This document shows, piece after piece, positions 24,906-37,600 of a stretch of DNA of 64,000 nucleotides. A program made the position numbers and the translations under genes. Every line of letters starts with the position of its first letter. The first letter of the stretch is position 1. The stretch lies in the NCBI GenBank assembly GCA_034401795.1, contig CM067366.1, positions 81,318,891 through 81,382,890 of the forward strand, given 5' to 3'. Origin of the DNA: Chaetoderma sp. LZ-2023a (Eukaryota; Mollusca; Caudofoveata; Chaetodermatida; Chaetodermatidae). The notes under the pieces are model-generated. The model did no database searches, was not told the origin of the DNA, and saw nothing but the letters and a program-made list of their open reading frames with translations.

Positions 24906-25405
24906 GATCACCGACCGAGCGGTTCTTAATCCGTCTTCGTATAGATAAAAACGGTCCAACGGATCAGGGTGAGTACCTGCATGCCTTAGTGGATACTGGT
25001 GCTAGCACATCCTTGATTCGTAAAGATATATGGCGTAGCATGTTGGATGCTAGGCCATTGAAAAGAGCAAAAACGCTCTTAGCTGTAAATGGTTCCCCGA
25101 TAAAACTTTTGGGGGAAACACAAGTAAAATTCAAGAACGCCCGACCCATCCCTAGTACGATTGTGGCCAGAATGAGGCATGAATGTTTACTTGGAGCGGA
25201 CGCTTTGCACCTGGGAAATGCAAAGATTGACTATCAGGCCAAAATTGTAGTATGGTTTGGCCAGATATATCCCTTTAGATATCCCTATAGGGAACAGACA
25301 AATTACGTCCATGCAAGTTGTAAGGAAACGACCGGATATAAAGATATCGACAAAGTCATGGCAGACTTTGCGGATATTTTGATACGGCTCGTCCAAATAC
25401 TTTAG
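24899..25405 (+). CDS. pol: Gypsy retroviral-type aspartic protease (pol, first part)
   Basis: This frame shows the protease active-site triad as VDTGAST with flanking hydrophobic residues (about residues 31-37), then LLGADAL near residue 100, the usual second signature ahead of the C-terminal strand. It cleaves the Gag-Pol precursor in the particle. It lies in a different frame from gag, as is common for Gypsy elements. The frame closes at TAG (25403-25405) shortly before the RT region begins. The following codons resume pol in another frame, so a small indel near 25380 has separated protease from RT. Confidence 0.85.
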   Translation: MVRSPTERFLIRLRIDKNGPTDQGEYLHALVDTGASTSLIRKDIWRSMLDARPLKRAKTLLAVNGSPIKLLGETQVKFKNARPIPSTIVARMRHECLLGADALHLGNAKIDYQAKIVVWFGQIYPFRYPYREQTNYVHASCKETTGYKDIDKVMADFADILIRLVQIL

Positions 25406-25407
25406 GA

Positions 25408-28400
25408 TTGGTTCCCAAAGTCAAGTGTACGGTACCGACAGGGGATGCCTATCCTATTAGGCAGAAAGCGTACCGTCTACCGCTAGCCAAGCAATATATA
25501 GTCAAGAATCAAGTGGCTGAGATGCTGGCAGCGGGCGTCATAAGACCGTCGTCATCCCCATGGGCGTCACCCATTACGTTGGTCCCTAAGAAGGACGGGG
25601 GGACGAGATTTTGCATTGACTATAGGAAATTGAACTCCGTTTGTCTTAAGGATAGCTATCCTTTGCCTTGCCGAATATATCAGACATTTTTGATTCTATG
25701 GGCGGCGCTACGATATTTTCGACTATGGACTTGAAGTCTGGCTATTGGCAGATACCAATGGACAGCCAAGACATAGCGAAAACAGCGTTCGTTTGCAGCC
25801 AAGGTTTGTTCGAATTTGTTCGGATGCCGTTCGGTTTTGCGTACTCAGGTGCCGTATTTCAGAGGGCAATGAACGATATTTTCCGAGAATTCGTGGGAAA
25901 ATATTTGCATGTTTTTGTCGATGATGTAGTCATATATTCAAGAAATCCGGCTGAGCATGCACAACATTTGCGTACGGTTATGCGTAGAATTCGAGAATAT
26001 AATTTGCAAGTGAAAAAATCTAAATGCGATTTCGCCCAACCATCAGTTGATTTGTTAGGATATCGTATTTCAGCACAGGGAGTGGCTCCTCAGTTCCAGA
26101 AGGTCAAGGTCATAAGAGAAATGTCACCGCCACGCGACGTGGGTGAGGTGAGAAGTTTCCTGGGCGCTACAGGGTATTACCGCTCTTGTGTGCAAGGCTA
26201 TGCCGAAATTGCTAAGCCTTTGATAGAATTGACTAAGAAATATAAACGTTTTGAATGGGGTCAGGAGGAACAGCAAGCGATTAAGAAATTGCAAAACTTG
26301 CTGTGTAGTGAGACGGTTCTCACATATCCAAATTTGAATGCTCCATATAAGTTATATACTGATGCGTCTAGCTATGCGATAGGTGCGATACTGGTACAGG
26401 TAGATGACAAGGGTATTGAGCGGGTAATTCAGTATGTTAGCTCTACTCTGAAAGACAGTCAGTTGAATTGGCCTGTGATAGAAAAGGAAGCTTATGCGGT
26501 AATATACTCGCTAAAGAAGCTTAGACCTTATCTATTTGGCGCGCAGTTTACCGTGTATACCGACCACAAACCCCTAAAGAGTTTGTTTGTGGGCGAAGTT
26601 AAAAACACGAAAGTGCAGCGCTGGGTGGTACTGATTGCCGAGTACGGATCTAAGATTGAATACATCCAAGGCTCAAAGAATATTCGAGCGGACATGTTGT
26701 CCAGATTACGTCGTCCGGTGGAAGTCGCGACGTTGGATACGGGCGACTTTGTAATACCAGACGTCGATGAGGGAGTATTACCTCACGTCCCTCTGGAAGC
26801 GTTCGACATACCATGTGACGAATTGTTAAAGGACACCCCGGAGGAGTACATGGTCACGAACGGTATTTTATATTCTTTAATTACGCCTTCAGCATTGGAC
26901 GCTGAGTACCCCACAATTGTCTTACCCACCCTGTTCCGTGAGAAAGTGCTCCGGATGGCTCATGAACGAGCTGGTCACCAAGGTCTGCAGAAGACCATCG
27001 GCATGGTAAGAGATTCGTTTGTATGGACGTCTTTAAGAAAAGACATAATTCGTATGCTTGAAACGTGTACGAAGTGCCAGGTCAACCGACCTGTCACTAC
27101 CCGACCCAGGTATAGTGAAATGCCCATGGCCAATTATCCGGGTCAGATAATTGGAATGGATTTGATCGGTCCACTATTAGAATCGGATATGGGTAACGTA
27201 TATATCATGACGGTGATTGATCACTGTTCTGCGTGGGCAGAAGCATATCCAATCGCTGCGAAAACATCTCAAAATGTGGAAGAAAAATTCTTCAACGAGT
27301 ATATCGCGCGTCATGGCGTCCCTGAGATTGTAATAACCGATCAGGGTAAAGAATTTTGTTCCCATTCTCTGGAGGAGCGGTTTAAGGAACACGGTATCGA
27401 CCATAGACGGTCTAGCCCATACCATCCGCAGACCAATGGACGTACCGAGAGATTCAACCGCACTCTTAAGGAGTTGATCCAGAAAGGGGTGAACAACGCC
27501 TTGCGGGCGTGGGAAGATGAGTTGGGAGCAGCTTTGACAGCGTACCGCAGTACTCGTCATGCGACGACCGGATATACGCCATTTTATTTGACGTATGGGC
27601 GACGGGCGAGATTGCCAATGGCCGTTCCAATCGATGCGTCGCAAGACCTTGGTGAGAGACTAACGTATCTCAACAACGCCTTGCTACGTGCTCGGGAGGG
27701 AACAGCTAGATCTCGAGAGATTCACAGGGAACAGGTTAATAAGCGTGCGAACGCTGGTGAGTTTAAAGTGGGGGATTCGGTGGTCGTCAAAGCTGAAGAG
27801 AGGATGAAATTGACCTCTCGCAGTGACCCCGAGTATGAGATCTTCAAAATTAACGGACCTGTGGCCCATGTCCGCCATCAAAGGTCCGGGAGAATGCGTG
27901 TGCTTAATATATGTAAGCTGCGCGTAGTCGACTCGGAAATGTGCTGGGACGGGGTGCGACCACGCCCCATTCGTAACCCTACCAAGGGGACGAAAGCTGG
28001 CCATCACCCCAGGGCGATGTTGCCCGAGCCAGAACCAATGGTCACCGACGCCGATACGACACCCCAGACTCGTAAGAAGCGGCCAGCTTCGGATATAGAG
28101 CCAGAGGTGCGTACAGGGGGTAAGAGGGTTGACCGGAAAAGGGTGCAACCCAGTACGAATCGCAGTCGAAACCATGAGTCACCAAGTGACGTCATCGAAA
28201 CTCCTAGGCCCATGGTGATTGATGCTCCGGAGGCGGCACCAGAGCCGCCCCCTGAACCAATGGAGATGCTTCCATCACATCCTTATATGCTGCGCAAGCA
28301 CAGACATACACAGGATGACGATTTTGACAGCAAGCAACTCCGGCTGGATATGAAGCGGAAACACGGGCATAGGCAGGAGGACGAAGAGGGTAACAAGCGA

Positions 28401-28502
28401 CTCCGTATTGGCATAGTAGACTCTGCCCTTTACGATGACGTGCTATATGCTGATTTCATCAGTCGTATAAATGCCGTTATTCGGCAGCACAGCCGCCAGT
28501 AG
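25408..28502 (+). pseudogene. pol: Gypsy reverse transcriptase, RNase H and integrase (pol, frameshifted)
   Basis: RT starts in the frame 25408-25734 (PVKKDGG-type motif [19 protein letters not shown]). It changes frame near 25668-25700 and continues to 28502. The main frame holds the RT finger-palm motifs DLKSGYWQI and MPFGFAYSGAVFQR and the catalytic FVDDVVIYS (about 25916). RNase H follows with YTDASSYAIGAIL. Integrase follows with an HHCC zinc domain (HERAGH...CTKCQ, about 26960-27080) and a DDE core (GMDLIGPL, ITDQGKEF and the glutamate after HPQTNGRTER). The C-terminal 200 residues are basic and proline-rich. The domain order RT-RH-IN is diagnostic for Gypsy. With frameshifts on both sides of the RT N-terminus the copy cannot make a normal Pol. 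Confidence 0.9.
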
Positions 28503-28656
28503 TGTGTATGGTATCGCTATACTATAACATCGCGAATAGCCGATACGTAAAGTATCATAACAATTAAAACTAAATTCGTTCGCAAGATACAAAAATTTAT
28601 TCGTTTAAATTGTGAGTTTTAGCTTTGTACCAGTAAGCATCACAGAGCGTGGAATC

Positions 28657-30291
28657 ATGTATATTTTACGATTAAGTATGGTGGTAACCCTAGTATGTTT
28701 AATAAACGGATTGTGTAAGACGTCTAGTGTACATAGATTACCAAACGGGGTAATGACAACTAAACCAGAGGATATATCCATTATCCGGGCTGAATGGACC
28801 GTAGTGGTATCTATTGACCACCCTTATTTACCTCCCCAATTTCTTGAACGGTTAGCGCAGTTTCGTGTTCTGATTGTGAACATCGGTCAAAAGACTTCGT
28901 TAAGCAGTCAAGACATTTTTGGTTTACAACATCATGTTAACAACATTAAGAAAACCGCTGTTGAGACACAACAAACTATGGTGCGCAAGGACAGTATACG
29001 ACGCAAACGTGGTTTGTTTAACTTTGTCAGGGATATCGCCTCGTCTCTATTTGGTACCGCTACCTCTGGTGATATAGATGCAATTAAGGAGGTGGTTGAG
29101 GTTGCTTCAAGGAACGTAAATCGTTTGGTACATTTCTCCAACAAACTAGCCTCTCACGTGAAACTGGCATTCGTAGGCATCAATAACAACGTTAACCGTA
29201 TCAACGAAATTACCACCGACCTAGTGGAATTAACTAGGAATGTGAGCAATATATTTAAAGCGCACGCCGCCCGACAAACCGATTTGTACGCTTTAGTACG
29301 GCTTGGGCATATTATTGACTCTGCCGAGAGTGTGGTATATAGTTACCAGAAGGCAGCAGCACGATTTCATAGACAAACTGCGTCCCTAGAGTTAGGAAGA
29401 CTAACCGAGGAAATATTCGGTCCCGCCGATCTGACATCAGTATCAGAACACGTCAAAGTAGGGAACCAGCTGATACGTCCGTACCAGTGTTACTACCGGA
29501 ATGTGATAGTTTACCCATGGTGGGAGAATGACAATATGTTACACTACGTGGCGACGTTGCCGTTGATCGACGATGGCAATTATATAGAGTACGGTTTGCA
29601 TTCATGGCCCGAACCGTTAGCTACCGTGGAGTATTACGTGCAAATAGTGGTAGGCCGGACTAGCATTGGTCTTGATACAAAGACTGGATGGTACTTCACG
29701 ACGTCTGGGTGTCGCGGTACCGGTCCTAGGGTATGTCAGGGACAGTTAGAGGTCGATAAGACCCACGTGCCCTGCATAGTGAGCCTGTTAACAAACACCA
29801 CCGATGGTATGTGTAGCGTGCATCTTTCGGAATCCAACGTAACCACTAGCAAATTATTCGCCCATAAGAAAGTAGGCGTTGTGTTGCAAACGTTCGGTGA
29901 AACAATGGATGTACACTGCGACGGACGACTGACCGACCAGTGTGTGGTGAGTAATGGAGTGTATGCACTAATGTTGGGTGAATGTGGTTATAGTGGAAAG
30001 GGCTGGCGATTCGAGCCTGTTGCGTCTTACAGTCGGACGTACACTCGAGTTAGCCTGGCCATCGACATGCCCCAATTGGATGTGACCAGAATTCTTAACC
30101 AGTCCGTGATTGTGAATCATTTGAAAATGCAACCATGGAACCATTTACAAAAGTCCAAGTATGTGCCGCTAGCACCGTTATCCATGATCGACCCAGTGGC
30201 GATCGATGGCATTGGGGTACGCACTTTTGTATCATATTCAACGAGTTCCTTTGTAGTTGTGTTAGTAATTGTGCTTATATTATACAAATGA
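28657..30291 (+). CDS. env: Gypsy envelope glycoprotein, F-type (errantivirus-like)
   Basis: An uninterrupted frame of 544 codons from the ATG at 28657; an in-frame GTG lies 15 codons upstream. I prefer the ATG because it starts a hydrophobic signal-peptide-like segment. A furin-type site RRKR at 28999-29010 (residues 115-118) is followed by GLFNF, the presumed fusion peptide region, and then a long helical stretch (residues about 140-220). Cysteine-rich ectodomain follows, and a C-terminal hydrophobic anchor occupies about the last 22 residues. This architecture is that of baculovirus F-like envelope proteins of insect errantiviruses. In those the protein sits in the membrane and mediates fusion. 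Whether this one works is not shown. It is intact although pol is broken. Confidence 0.85.
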   Translation: MYILRLSMVVTLVCLINGLCKTSSVHRLPNGVMTTKPEDISIIRAEWTVVVSIDHPYLPPQFLERLAQFRVLIVNIGQKTSLSSQDIFGLQHHVNNIKKTAVETQQTMVRKDSIRRKRGLFNFVRDIASSLFGTATSGDIDAIKEVVEVASRNVNRLVHFSNKLASHVKLAFVGINNNVNRINEITTDLVELTRNVSNIFKAHAARQTDLYALVRLGHIIDSAESVVYSYQKAAARFHRQTASLELGRLTEEIFGPADLTSVSEHVKVGNQLIRPYQCYYRNVIVYPWWENDNMLHYVATLPLIDDGNYIEYGLHSWPEPLATVEYYVQIVVGRTSIGLDTKTGWYFTTSGCRGTGPRVCQGQLEVDKTHVPCIVSLLTNTTDGMCSVHLSESNVTTSKLFAHKKVGVVLQTFGETMDVHCDGRLTDQCVVSNGVYALMLGECGYSGKGWRFEPVASYSRTYTRVSLAIDMPQLDVTRILNQSVIVNHLKMQPWNHLQKSKYVPLAPLSMIDPVAIDGIGVRTFVSYSTSSFVVVLVIVLILYK

Positions 30292-31208
30292 GGCATGTTA
30301 TCACGCATGTGGAATGCGCTTAAATGCAAGCCACGTGCGGCCCATAAATGCAAGCCACATGCGGCCCATAGTAGTGAATCGCATAGCATTGCATCAACTG
30401 TTCAGACCCAGCAGCCCCGGAGACCTGCAGCTCTACTGGAGCCGCTACTGCTGGCAGCCGGGTCGTCGCCTAATGCTAATGCCAGGACTGAGATCGACCC
30501 GATGGCTGCCGACTGGATAGAAATGGAAAACGTACGTTGACATGGTGGATCCTAACGTGAGCATAGACCGCTTGGAGGTATCACCGTGACATTTTGGCAC
30601 CAACTTTATGTGTTTCTACTGGAACAGTAATTGGTGACTATTAATAATTGTGGCACGAACTTTATCATGATACCATACTGTGTACTGTTTTGTTTAAATA
30701 GGAAAAATTCACATGATCTGTAATGATATTTGCACTGTAGGATTAAGGAGTGACATTTATGGTGATGTCGTCACGATTAGATGGCGTCATTAGAACAATT
30801 GATTGTGGTGTATTATACTATTGTATTGCTTGATTGATCGTATTGTTTTCTATGTTAAGTTACGCGTGGATCGAGGTTATCGACCATGGTTTAATGATGC
30901 TATTAATGTGTTTCCGGGGCGGTCTTTTGTGCACGATATTCTGCTACCCGGACATGTATGTTTGTATAATTATCAACCATACACTAACGAATACTACTAA
31001 TGTATTTCCGAGCATTCCGCTACTCGGACAAGTATTGGTGTATAGTATATTGACCTGTATTATTGATTTCTTGACAATTGGAAAAATATCGGGTGGTATC
31101 CGTTCAGGCTGCTAGTATAGATTTGGGTTGTTGATAGTCCACAACGAGTTAATTATCACTCTCTTTAGGCCTCAAGAGACGGCTAATTAACTTCGGTTGA
31201 GGGGCATG
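30292..31208 (+). other. Gypsy 3' non-coding region and polypurine tract
   Basis: No domain-bearing frame is present. A short direct repeat (CATAAATGCAAGCCAC type) lies at about 30320-30370. The purine-rich GGTTGAGGGGCATG at 31195-31208 directly precedes the 3' LTR and is the presumed plus-strand primer. Confidence 0.6.
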
Positions 31209-32856
31209 TGTAGATATGGGATTGTCTTGTGGGAAGTCATAACCCCGCTGGACATCTTATATGTACGAGTAAGTCCCCAGTAAAAACTCAAAATTCAGAT
31301 GTGAATACCAGGCGAGCTAATAGACTATGTCACCATGTATATTAAGATGTACCGATCAGTGGTTACTAGCAATGATCATCATCATCTATACTTAGATGCA
31401 TTACCAGCATCTTATTATTTGGATATATATTTATTATTTGGATATATATTATTAACACTGGATAACTGGTACCGTCCATAGCGTCCTTGTAAGAGGAATA
31501 CGTACATTATCAGCGTGGGATATGCATACATTGTCAGACGAGGTACACATTATCAAATTGGCAAGATGATTAGCGTCTAGCCGGAATCAGATGAAATATG
31601 ACATACGGAAGCAGTTAGTTACAATGGCGATCTATATTCTCACGAAAGCTTGAGAAAATGAACCGAGAAGTAAACAATCAGGATAACGAGAATGGTAACT
31701 TGTTTACCGATCATTCGTCATTTGGACAGATTCATAAGCAGTAGCCGAAAAGTAATCACTCAAGACTAAGAAGAATGGTAACTTGTTTACCGGTCATTCA
31801 TCATTCTGACAGATTCATAGATGTTAGGTACACAAATCGAAACTTGTCATCAAACCTATCATTCGTCACTCTGACAGATTCATGGATGTTGGGTACACAA
31901 ATCAAACCTTGTCATCAAACCCATCATTCGTCATTCTGACAGATTCATGGATGTTGGGTACACAAATCGATACTTGGTATCAAACCGACCATTCGTCATT
32001 CGGACAGATTCATAGGTGTAGATACACAAATCGAGACTTGTCGTCAAACAAGATAAGTCATTCTGTCATAAAAGGCAGCTGGAATTTTAGAGAACAACAA
32101 GATATAAAAAACTAAGATTGTATATAAGCGGGACTTTAACTTTCAGTCGGGGTTCGGTCCGGTCTCTAACGTTGAAGGTTCAGAAAAAGATTGGTCTGAA
32201 GAAAGCCTAGCCTCGAGTCCGCATAGTTCCGTGGAACTGATTTTGTCGAGATTCAAATGAATTCTTGGTGAATGGCTTTAAGTAGCCAAGAACAGTATTT
32301 GACGAAACTGCCTAGCGAATTGTGAAACGCAACTTTTAAATGATAGAATAACCAGTATTCGTATCGCGTAGATATCGGTTGTTTCTGTAGTCATTGGTGG
32401 CAGTATAAGTCACCCAAAGTAGTCGGGCTAGTATAAGTACAATATTAATTATTTAACATCGCTGGTGGCAGTATAAGCCACTTATATTTACTTAGAGTTT
32501 TATTTTAACTTCTATCGTGACATCATAAGTCACACATATTCATGGTCATATCAGACAGTCAAACTTCAGAGAATATATTATCACTTCGATATCCTCGAAG
32601 CAAGAGTTTGGGTTATTTATTGTCCAGTCTGGAAGCGACGGAAGACCACCGTCCCGAGCCACCATCTTTTACCCGAGTCAGATCAGGCCCAGATTATCGA
32701 GTATAAATATCGTCACCATCACCGTCGACGAGGCGAGCAGATAATCGTGCTACTGCATCTTTGATAAGAGGTTGTCGCAGCAACCGTTACATCATATTCT
32801 TATCAGAGGTGTGGTAGATATATTTCTAAATTAGACCCGAAGATCGAAAATCTTCA
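31209..32856 (+). repeat. 3' LTR of the Gypsy element
   Basis: 1648 bp, about 99 percent identical to the 5' LTR by hand comparison. It has the same U3 repeats and TATA box (32121-32128) and a 6-bp insertion (about 32021-32030) relative to the 5' copy. It ends ...ATCTTCA, followed by the target duplicate ACAT. Confidence 0.93.
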
Positions 32857-32860
32857 ACAT

Positions 32861-33268
32861 GACTTAACTCTAGTGACTTGCAGCCTAAAGGTATTGGCCG
32901 CCATTTCCGAGCACATTTCATTGGCTTTCCAACGCTTGTTTAATAACAAAGTTCGGGATGTAGGGTGGGACATTAGATATAATTAATCCCGTCGGCTCAT
33001 TCTCCAAGGAATACACATTGTGGTAGCAGCCACCTACGTTTTTACCGTCAAGACACAGTCTATTGACTTGGTGCTCCGTTTTGACATAAACCGCGATTCC
33101 TCCTTTAATTCGCGAAGCAGCTACAATATTCTCCGGCTTTACGACGGCGGCGGCGCCTTTCACGTAGGCCTCTACCGCCACACCAGCTAGACTATCAACG
33201 CGTACGCCGTGTTTCCTATCAATAACCGCGAATGGTTTGTAATCTAAAGCAGGGGTGGTGACGGTCAC
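32861..33268 (-). pseudogene. Tx1 LINE ORF1, 5' part
   Basis: The N-terminal part of the same ORF1. It contains the segment VVKPENIVAASRIKGGIAVY and then PTGLIISNVPPYIPN, wording typical of Tx1 ORF1, where an RNA-recognition-like domain precedes the CCHC knuckle. The initiator ATG is at 33266-33268. The main frame stops at 32918, and an alternative frame stays open to about the Gypsy border, so there is at least one frameshift besides the insertion. The base order across the Gypsy target site (ACAT on each side) shows that this piece and 21556 were once adjacent. Confidence 0.75.
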
Positions 33269-33396
33269 CTCGAGTCTCTCTCAGGCGCTCCGCATAACTA
33301 ACCTGGCCATTGTCCAAACACAATAGCCTAATCAAGCGTCCACTTCGGCCAACAGGCCGACTACCCTAAGCTAATGGCTATAAGTCTTACAAGTAT

Positions 33397-33854
33397 ATAG
33401 ATAGATAGATTTATTCACACAATAGCCCATTTGACCCTTGAGTGCAAATGGTTACACATAACGTAATATGGCGGACAGATCAACTAAGTTCATTACAATT
33501 GCAAGAACATATTCAGTCTCATATTTTATATGTTATTAAATCAGTAATGTTCGCGGGCTAATTTGATTCATATATATCTGGACCACCGCGCCAGCCGCGG
33601 ATCGATCAATGAACCACGGGTCGATCTCCTTAGCAGACAAAGGGACACCTAGGTATTTGGGGCTACATTATCAAATGCTCAGGTGTGCTGTCCGCGGAAA
33701 TCGACCGTAGTCCATCAACAGACCGAGGGTCGTCACATGATAGCCCAGTTTGCAACTAAGATACTGATACACGAAAACAACCCCACACACGCACGCGCAC
33801 GCACGCACATACACACACGCACGCACGCACGCCCGCACACACATATACACACAC

Positions 33855-33885
<31 letters not shown>

Positions 33886-33899
33886 GTCTCTCCGTCTAT

Positions 33900-33934
<35 letters not shown>

Positions 33935-34495
33935 ACACTCAGACAGAAGTATAATTCCATTTCCAATATCACCACCCTTCGTTTCCAAATATATTAAGTC
34001 GAAAGGGAAACGAAGCGTGGGATCCGGTCTAAGTATATAAACCACTCAAGGTCAACACTCCTCGCTTTCGAAATAGTGGGTCGAAAGAAAAGCGAGGAGC
34101 GAGACCAGGCTGCACGCGCTCACGCAATCACTTTTGCACGCACACTTTCACAAAGTCATGCCTAGAAATTAAAAATTGAGTTTTGAAACGTTGATTCTTT
34201 TCTTTCACATCGAAAGAGGACCACTCTGATACTCCATCACTGGAACCACTGGATTGGTTATCGAGCCAGTCCTTCCAGTGATAAACCATCAGAATAGTAC
34301 CGCATTCTCCAACGTGACGGGGATGGTTTGACTGACTCCCCCATGTAATGGCATGAGGGCATTAGTTTAGCATTTATTTTAATAAATAACTTTCTTGGGT
34401 CCTCTAATCCACTTACTAATGCACATGTCCATATACGCTCACGCGTTCTTGTGGTCATCCACATACACACGCACGCACGCACACGCACGCACGTA

Positions 34496-34543
<48 letters not shown>

Positions 34544-34560
34544 CACAAAACAAAGGCACC
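33397..34560 (-). repeat. repeat X, minus-strand copy without insertions
   Basis: The reverse complement matches 4304-4845 joined to 8025-8681. The (TAGA)n tail is at 33397-33410, a (CT)n tract at about 33852-33931, an ACGC-type run at 33783-33850 and a longer one at about 34466-34545. It contains the uninterrupted target sites of both the hAT MITE and the Academ element. It lies directly upstream of the Tx1 LINE 5' end. Confidence 0.72.
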
Positions 34561-34640
34561 CACGCTTACATACCCACTTCCCATGCATACAGACGCGCAT
34601 CCACACCCTCATACACCCGTATGCACACACAATCGTACCG

Positions 34641-37600
34641 AATTGTTGAAAATTGAAAACTGTAATGTATAACTTTTACAATGGAGGCGAAATAGCCACT
34701 GGTTTAGACTAGTAAAGATTTGTATATTCAGAGCTGAAATTGTGCCTGTGATGAGAAAATGCATTCTGTTAAAAGTAAGAATTATCCTCCAAAATTGGCA
34801 TAGAAGAAAATACGATGACTTATAGTGGAGAAAAACGCAATTACGTGCGTTCGTCACGTAATAGAAAAGCAATGTAAGCAAAAGCCGCTAACTTCTTTAA
34901 ACTACTTTCGCTGGTACACATCAATAATTCTGATGCGTTGTGAACGTTCGGTCGTTTCCAGTAATATGGTTTTATATATTTCCTGCGCAAATCATTATAG
35001 ACAGGACATAAAATTAAAAAATGATATTCATCCTCTACATCATCACAAAAAGGGCATGTTCGCTCAGCGCGTGGTATTGGTATTGGTTTGTGCCATCTGC
35101 CTAATTCAATATTTAGTTTATGAGACCCCGTTCTTAGTCTACATAATGAATCACGGTGCATTTTCGTTTTTACTTTATTTAAATAGCATTTATATGTTAG
35201 ATCAGTTGAAATGTTTTTGTAGAGCCATGTTTTATTGCTGGCTTCCAATTGCCCCCTCTACTCCTGATAAAAATTGTCACTTATTCTCTGCTTGTATTCG
35301 GGGATAAACTGATCTTTGCTTACTATTGTTCCCTGTGACTCTCATACATCCACAAACCCACTGGTATAGAGCTTATCTCTAAACGATTTGACCCAATTCT
35401 TAATTTTTTTTATCCCTATGCCAGTCTTGATATAAGGTATTATATACATGTTTAGCAATTCTATTTGGTTTCATATCTAATATTTTGAACCAATATTTTA
35501 TCAACTTGATTTCTCTCCCTAATCGCAGAAGCATCCTCCCTAACTTTCCAGAAACAACAGAATTTGACGTACTTTGTTTTACATTAAGCAGTTGCTTACA
35601 GAAGCGAAGGTGGCATTTTTCAACATCATCCGCTGAGTGAAAACCCCAGACTCCGCTCCCGTAGCAGAGGATAGGTAGAACTAGCTTGTCAAATAGTTTG
35701 CAATAGTGGTCTATTGATAGGCCTATAAATTTATTGTAATATTTTTGTAAAGCGAATACGGCTTTCTGCGCTTGACCCGCTAAACATTTTTGTGCTTCGG
35801 TGAACGACCCTGAAGTTGTAAAAACGATGCCCAAATACTTGAAGTTATTTACAATTTCTACTTCAGTATTACCATACCACCATTTGTCATTTACCATTAA
35901 GCGCCCACCCCGTCTGAAAACCATTGCTTTAGCTTTATCAATATTAACTGTCAATCGCCACCTGTTGCAATACTCGTGTAAAATATGTAACCCTTTTTGT
36001 AGTCCAGTTCTACTTTCGGCTAATAAAATTATGTCATCAGCATATAAAATTAATAATAATTTAAGAAATTTTAAGCCCACACCCTCCCCACCCTTTCTAA
36101 AAAATTCGTCTTCTAAGTCGTACATAGCGAAGAGAAAAGGCGATAAGCTTTCCCCTTGACGTACACCAGTAGTACATTCGAAACAGTCTGATACGTTAGA
36201 GTTTAATCTAACTCTAGTTTTTACCTCTTTGTACATTGACATGATAATATTAATAACATTTCCTCTAACACCCGCTTTTAAAAGCTTGTACCATAAACAA
36301 TCATGTCGAAAACTTTATTGAAATCTATAAAAGCACAGAACAACCTCCCTCCTTTATTTAGTATATGTGATATTAACCCGTTCATAACAAATATATTATC
36401 CACAGTACTCAGACCGGCCCTAAAACCAGCTAGAGCGTCTATATAAACAGCATTGGATTCTGCCCAATCATTTAATCTATTATTAAGAACGTTAGTAAAT
36501 AATTTACCCAATGTACTAAGAAGTGTAATGCCCCAGTAATTATGCACGTCGTTAACACTGCCCTTCTTGTAGAGGTACGATGATGCCTTCTGACCAAATT
36601 CGTGAGAAAATACCACTTTTAAAGACACAGTTGAAAAGCGCTGTAATGTGCGGGAGTAATATATCACTCGCTTTTAAATAAAACTCATTTATTAATAAAT
36701 CTGGGCCAGCGCTTTTACAGTTGTTTAGTTGTTTTATTGCTTTCATTACTTCCGTTTCAGATATTTCTTTGTTTAGGTCATCAAAGTCGTCCTTTAGGTA
36801 GTCATCTACGTAATCCTTTATGTCATTATCTGCCTGGTAAAAATCGGTATCAGGGTTGCTAACGGACTTAAAAAATCTCCTTGAATTCGCTGAGAGCAAT
36901 ATCTATATTTTGCTTTGTATCGACTTTTTTTTAACATTTTCCAATACAACTTTGTGTTCGTATATTGAGCTTCTAATAGTGATTCTGTCATTGCGACGCA
37001 TTTCCCTCTACGGTGGAGCTGTACTGACTTTTTTAAATCGGTCCGTGCAGCGACCATGTTAATCCTAGATATATCAGATCTATCTCTTCCATACCAATTA
37101 AGAGATTTGAAAAACTGTTTTCGTTTAATTTCACGATCATTTGAATAGTGAGGGATGCTATGTCTTTTACGTTTGTGTTCGCTGCTAGGTGTAATAGTTT
37201 TCAAAAATAAATTATCTGCAGCTTTCTTTATGGCTATAGTAAACAATTCGACTACTTCATTTACACTCGCTTCATCCATCAGATTCGCCTCATTTATAAC
37301 GTCATTCATACCATTTAAAACACACTGCACTTCATCACACGTTAAATTCCCTCTGTATTCATTCATAAGTTCTGAATTTCAATTATATTTGTAAACCATT
37401 GCTTGCCCAGGATTATCAGGCATTGTATTTTCTGGCTTAGTATTGACTAATAGATCACACTGTATGACCTTGTGATCAGAGAGTTCGTTTGCCTCCCCAA
37501 TTTCAAAATGTTTTATTAAATTAACTTTGTCCTAGGAACACAAAATGTAATCGACTTTGACTGCGACCATTAGCTGTTATGCAGGTAATTTCTCCCACCT

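Larger units (their letters stand above)
21561..32856 (+). mobile_element. env-bearing Gypsy (Metaviridae) LTR retrotransposon
   Basis: An 11.3-kb element with two long LTRs, TG...CA ends and a 4-bp target duplication ACAT (21557-21560 and 32857-32860). The gene order is gag, protease, reverse transcriptase, RNase H, integrase, env, all on the plus strand, opposite to the LINE it entered. The LTRs differ at about 16 positions plus one 6-bp indel in about 1645 bp (hand count), near 1 percent, so the insertion is fairly young. The RT-RNase H-integrase order is Gypsy type, and env after pol is the errantivirus-like layout. pol contains two frameshifts, so the copy as read is not autonomous. Confidence 0.93.
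16226..33396 (-). mobile_element. Tx1-clade LINE, split by a Gypsy insertion
   Basis: A two-ORF non-LTR retrotransposon on the minus strand. Its 3' end is at about 16226, with AATAAAGTACATCATGAAAA next to a simple repeat. Its 5' end is at about 33396, where repeat X begins. The order 5'-ORF1 (RNA-recognition-like region and CCHC knuckle)-ORF2 (APE endonuclease, RT, C-terminal zinc finger) and the wording of its motifs match Tx1-group L1 relatives. Positions 21561-32856 are a later Gypsy element. Both ORFs have several stops or frameshifts, so the copy is dead. The LINE itself lies in the last intron of the receptor gene, in the same orientation. Confidence 0.82.

Noticed and set aside
30269..31115. 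Short frames between env and the 3' LTR as accessory genes
   Set aside because: They have no domain, overlap one another and lie in a region expected to be non-coding.
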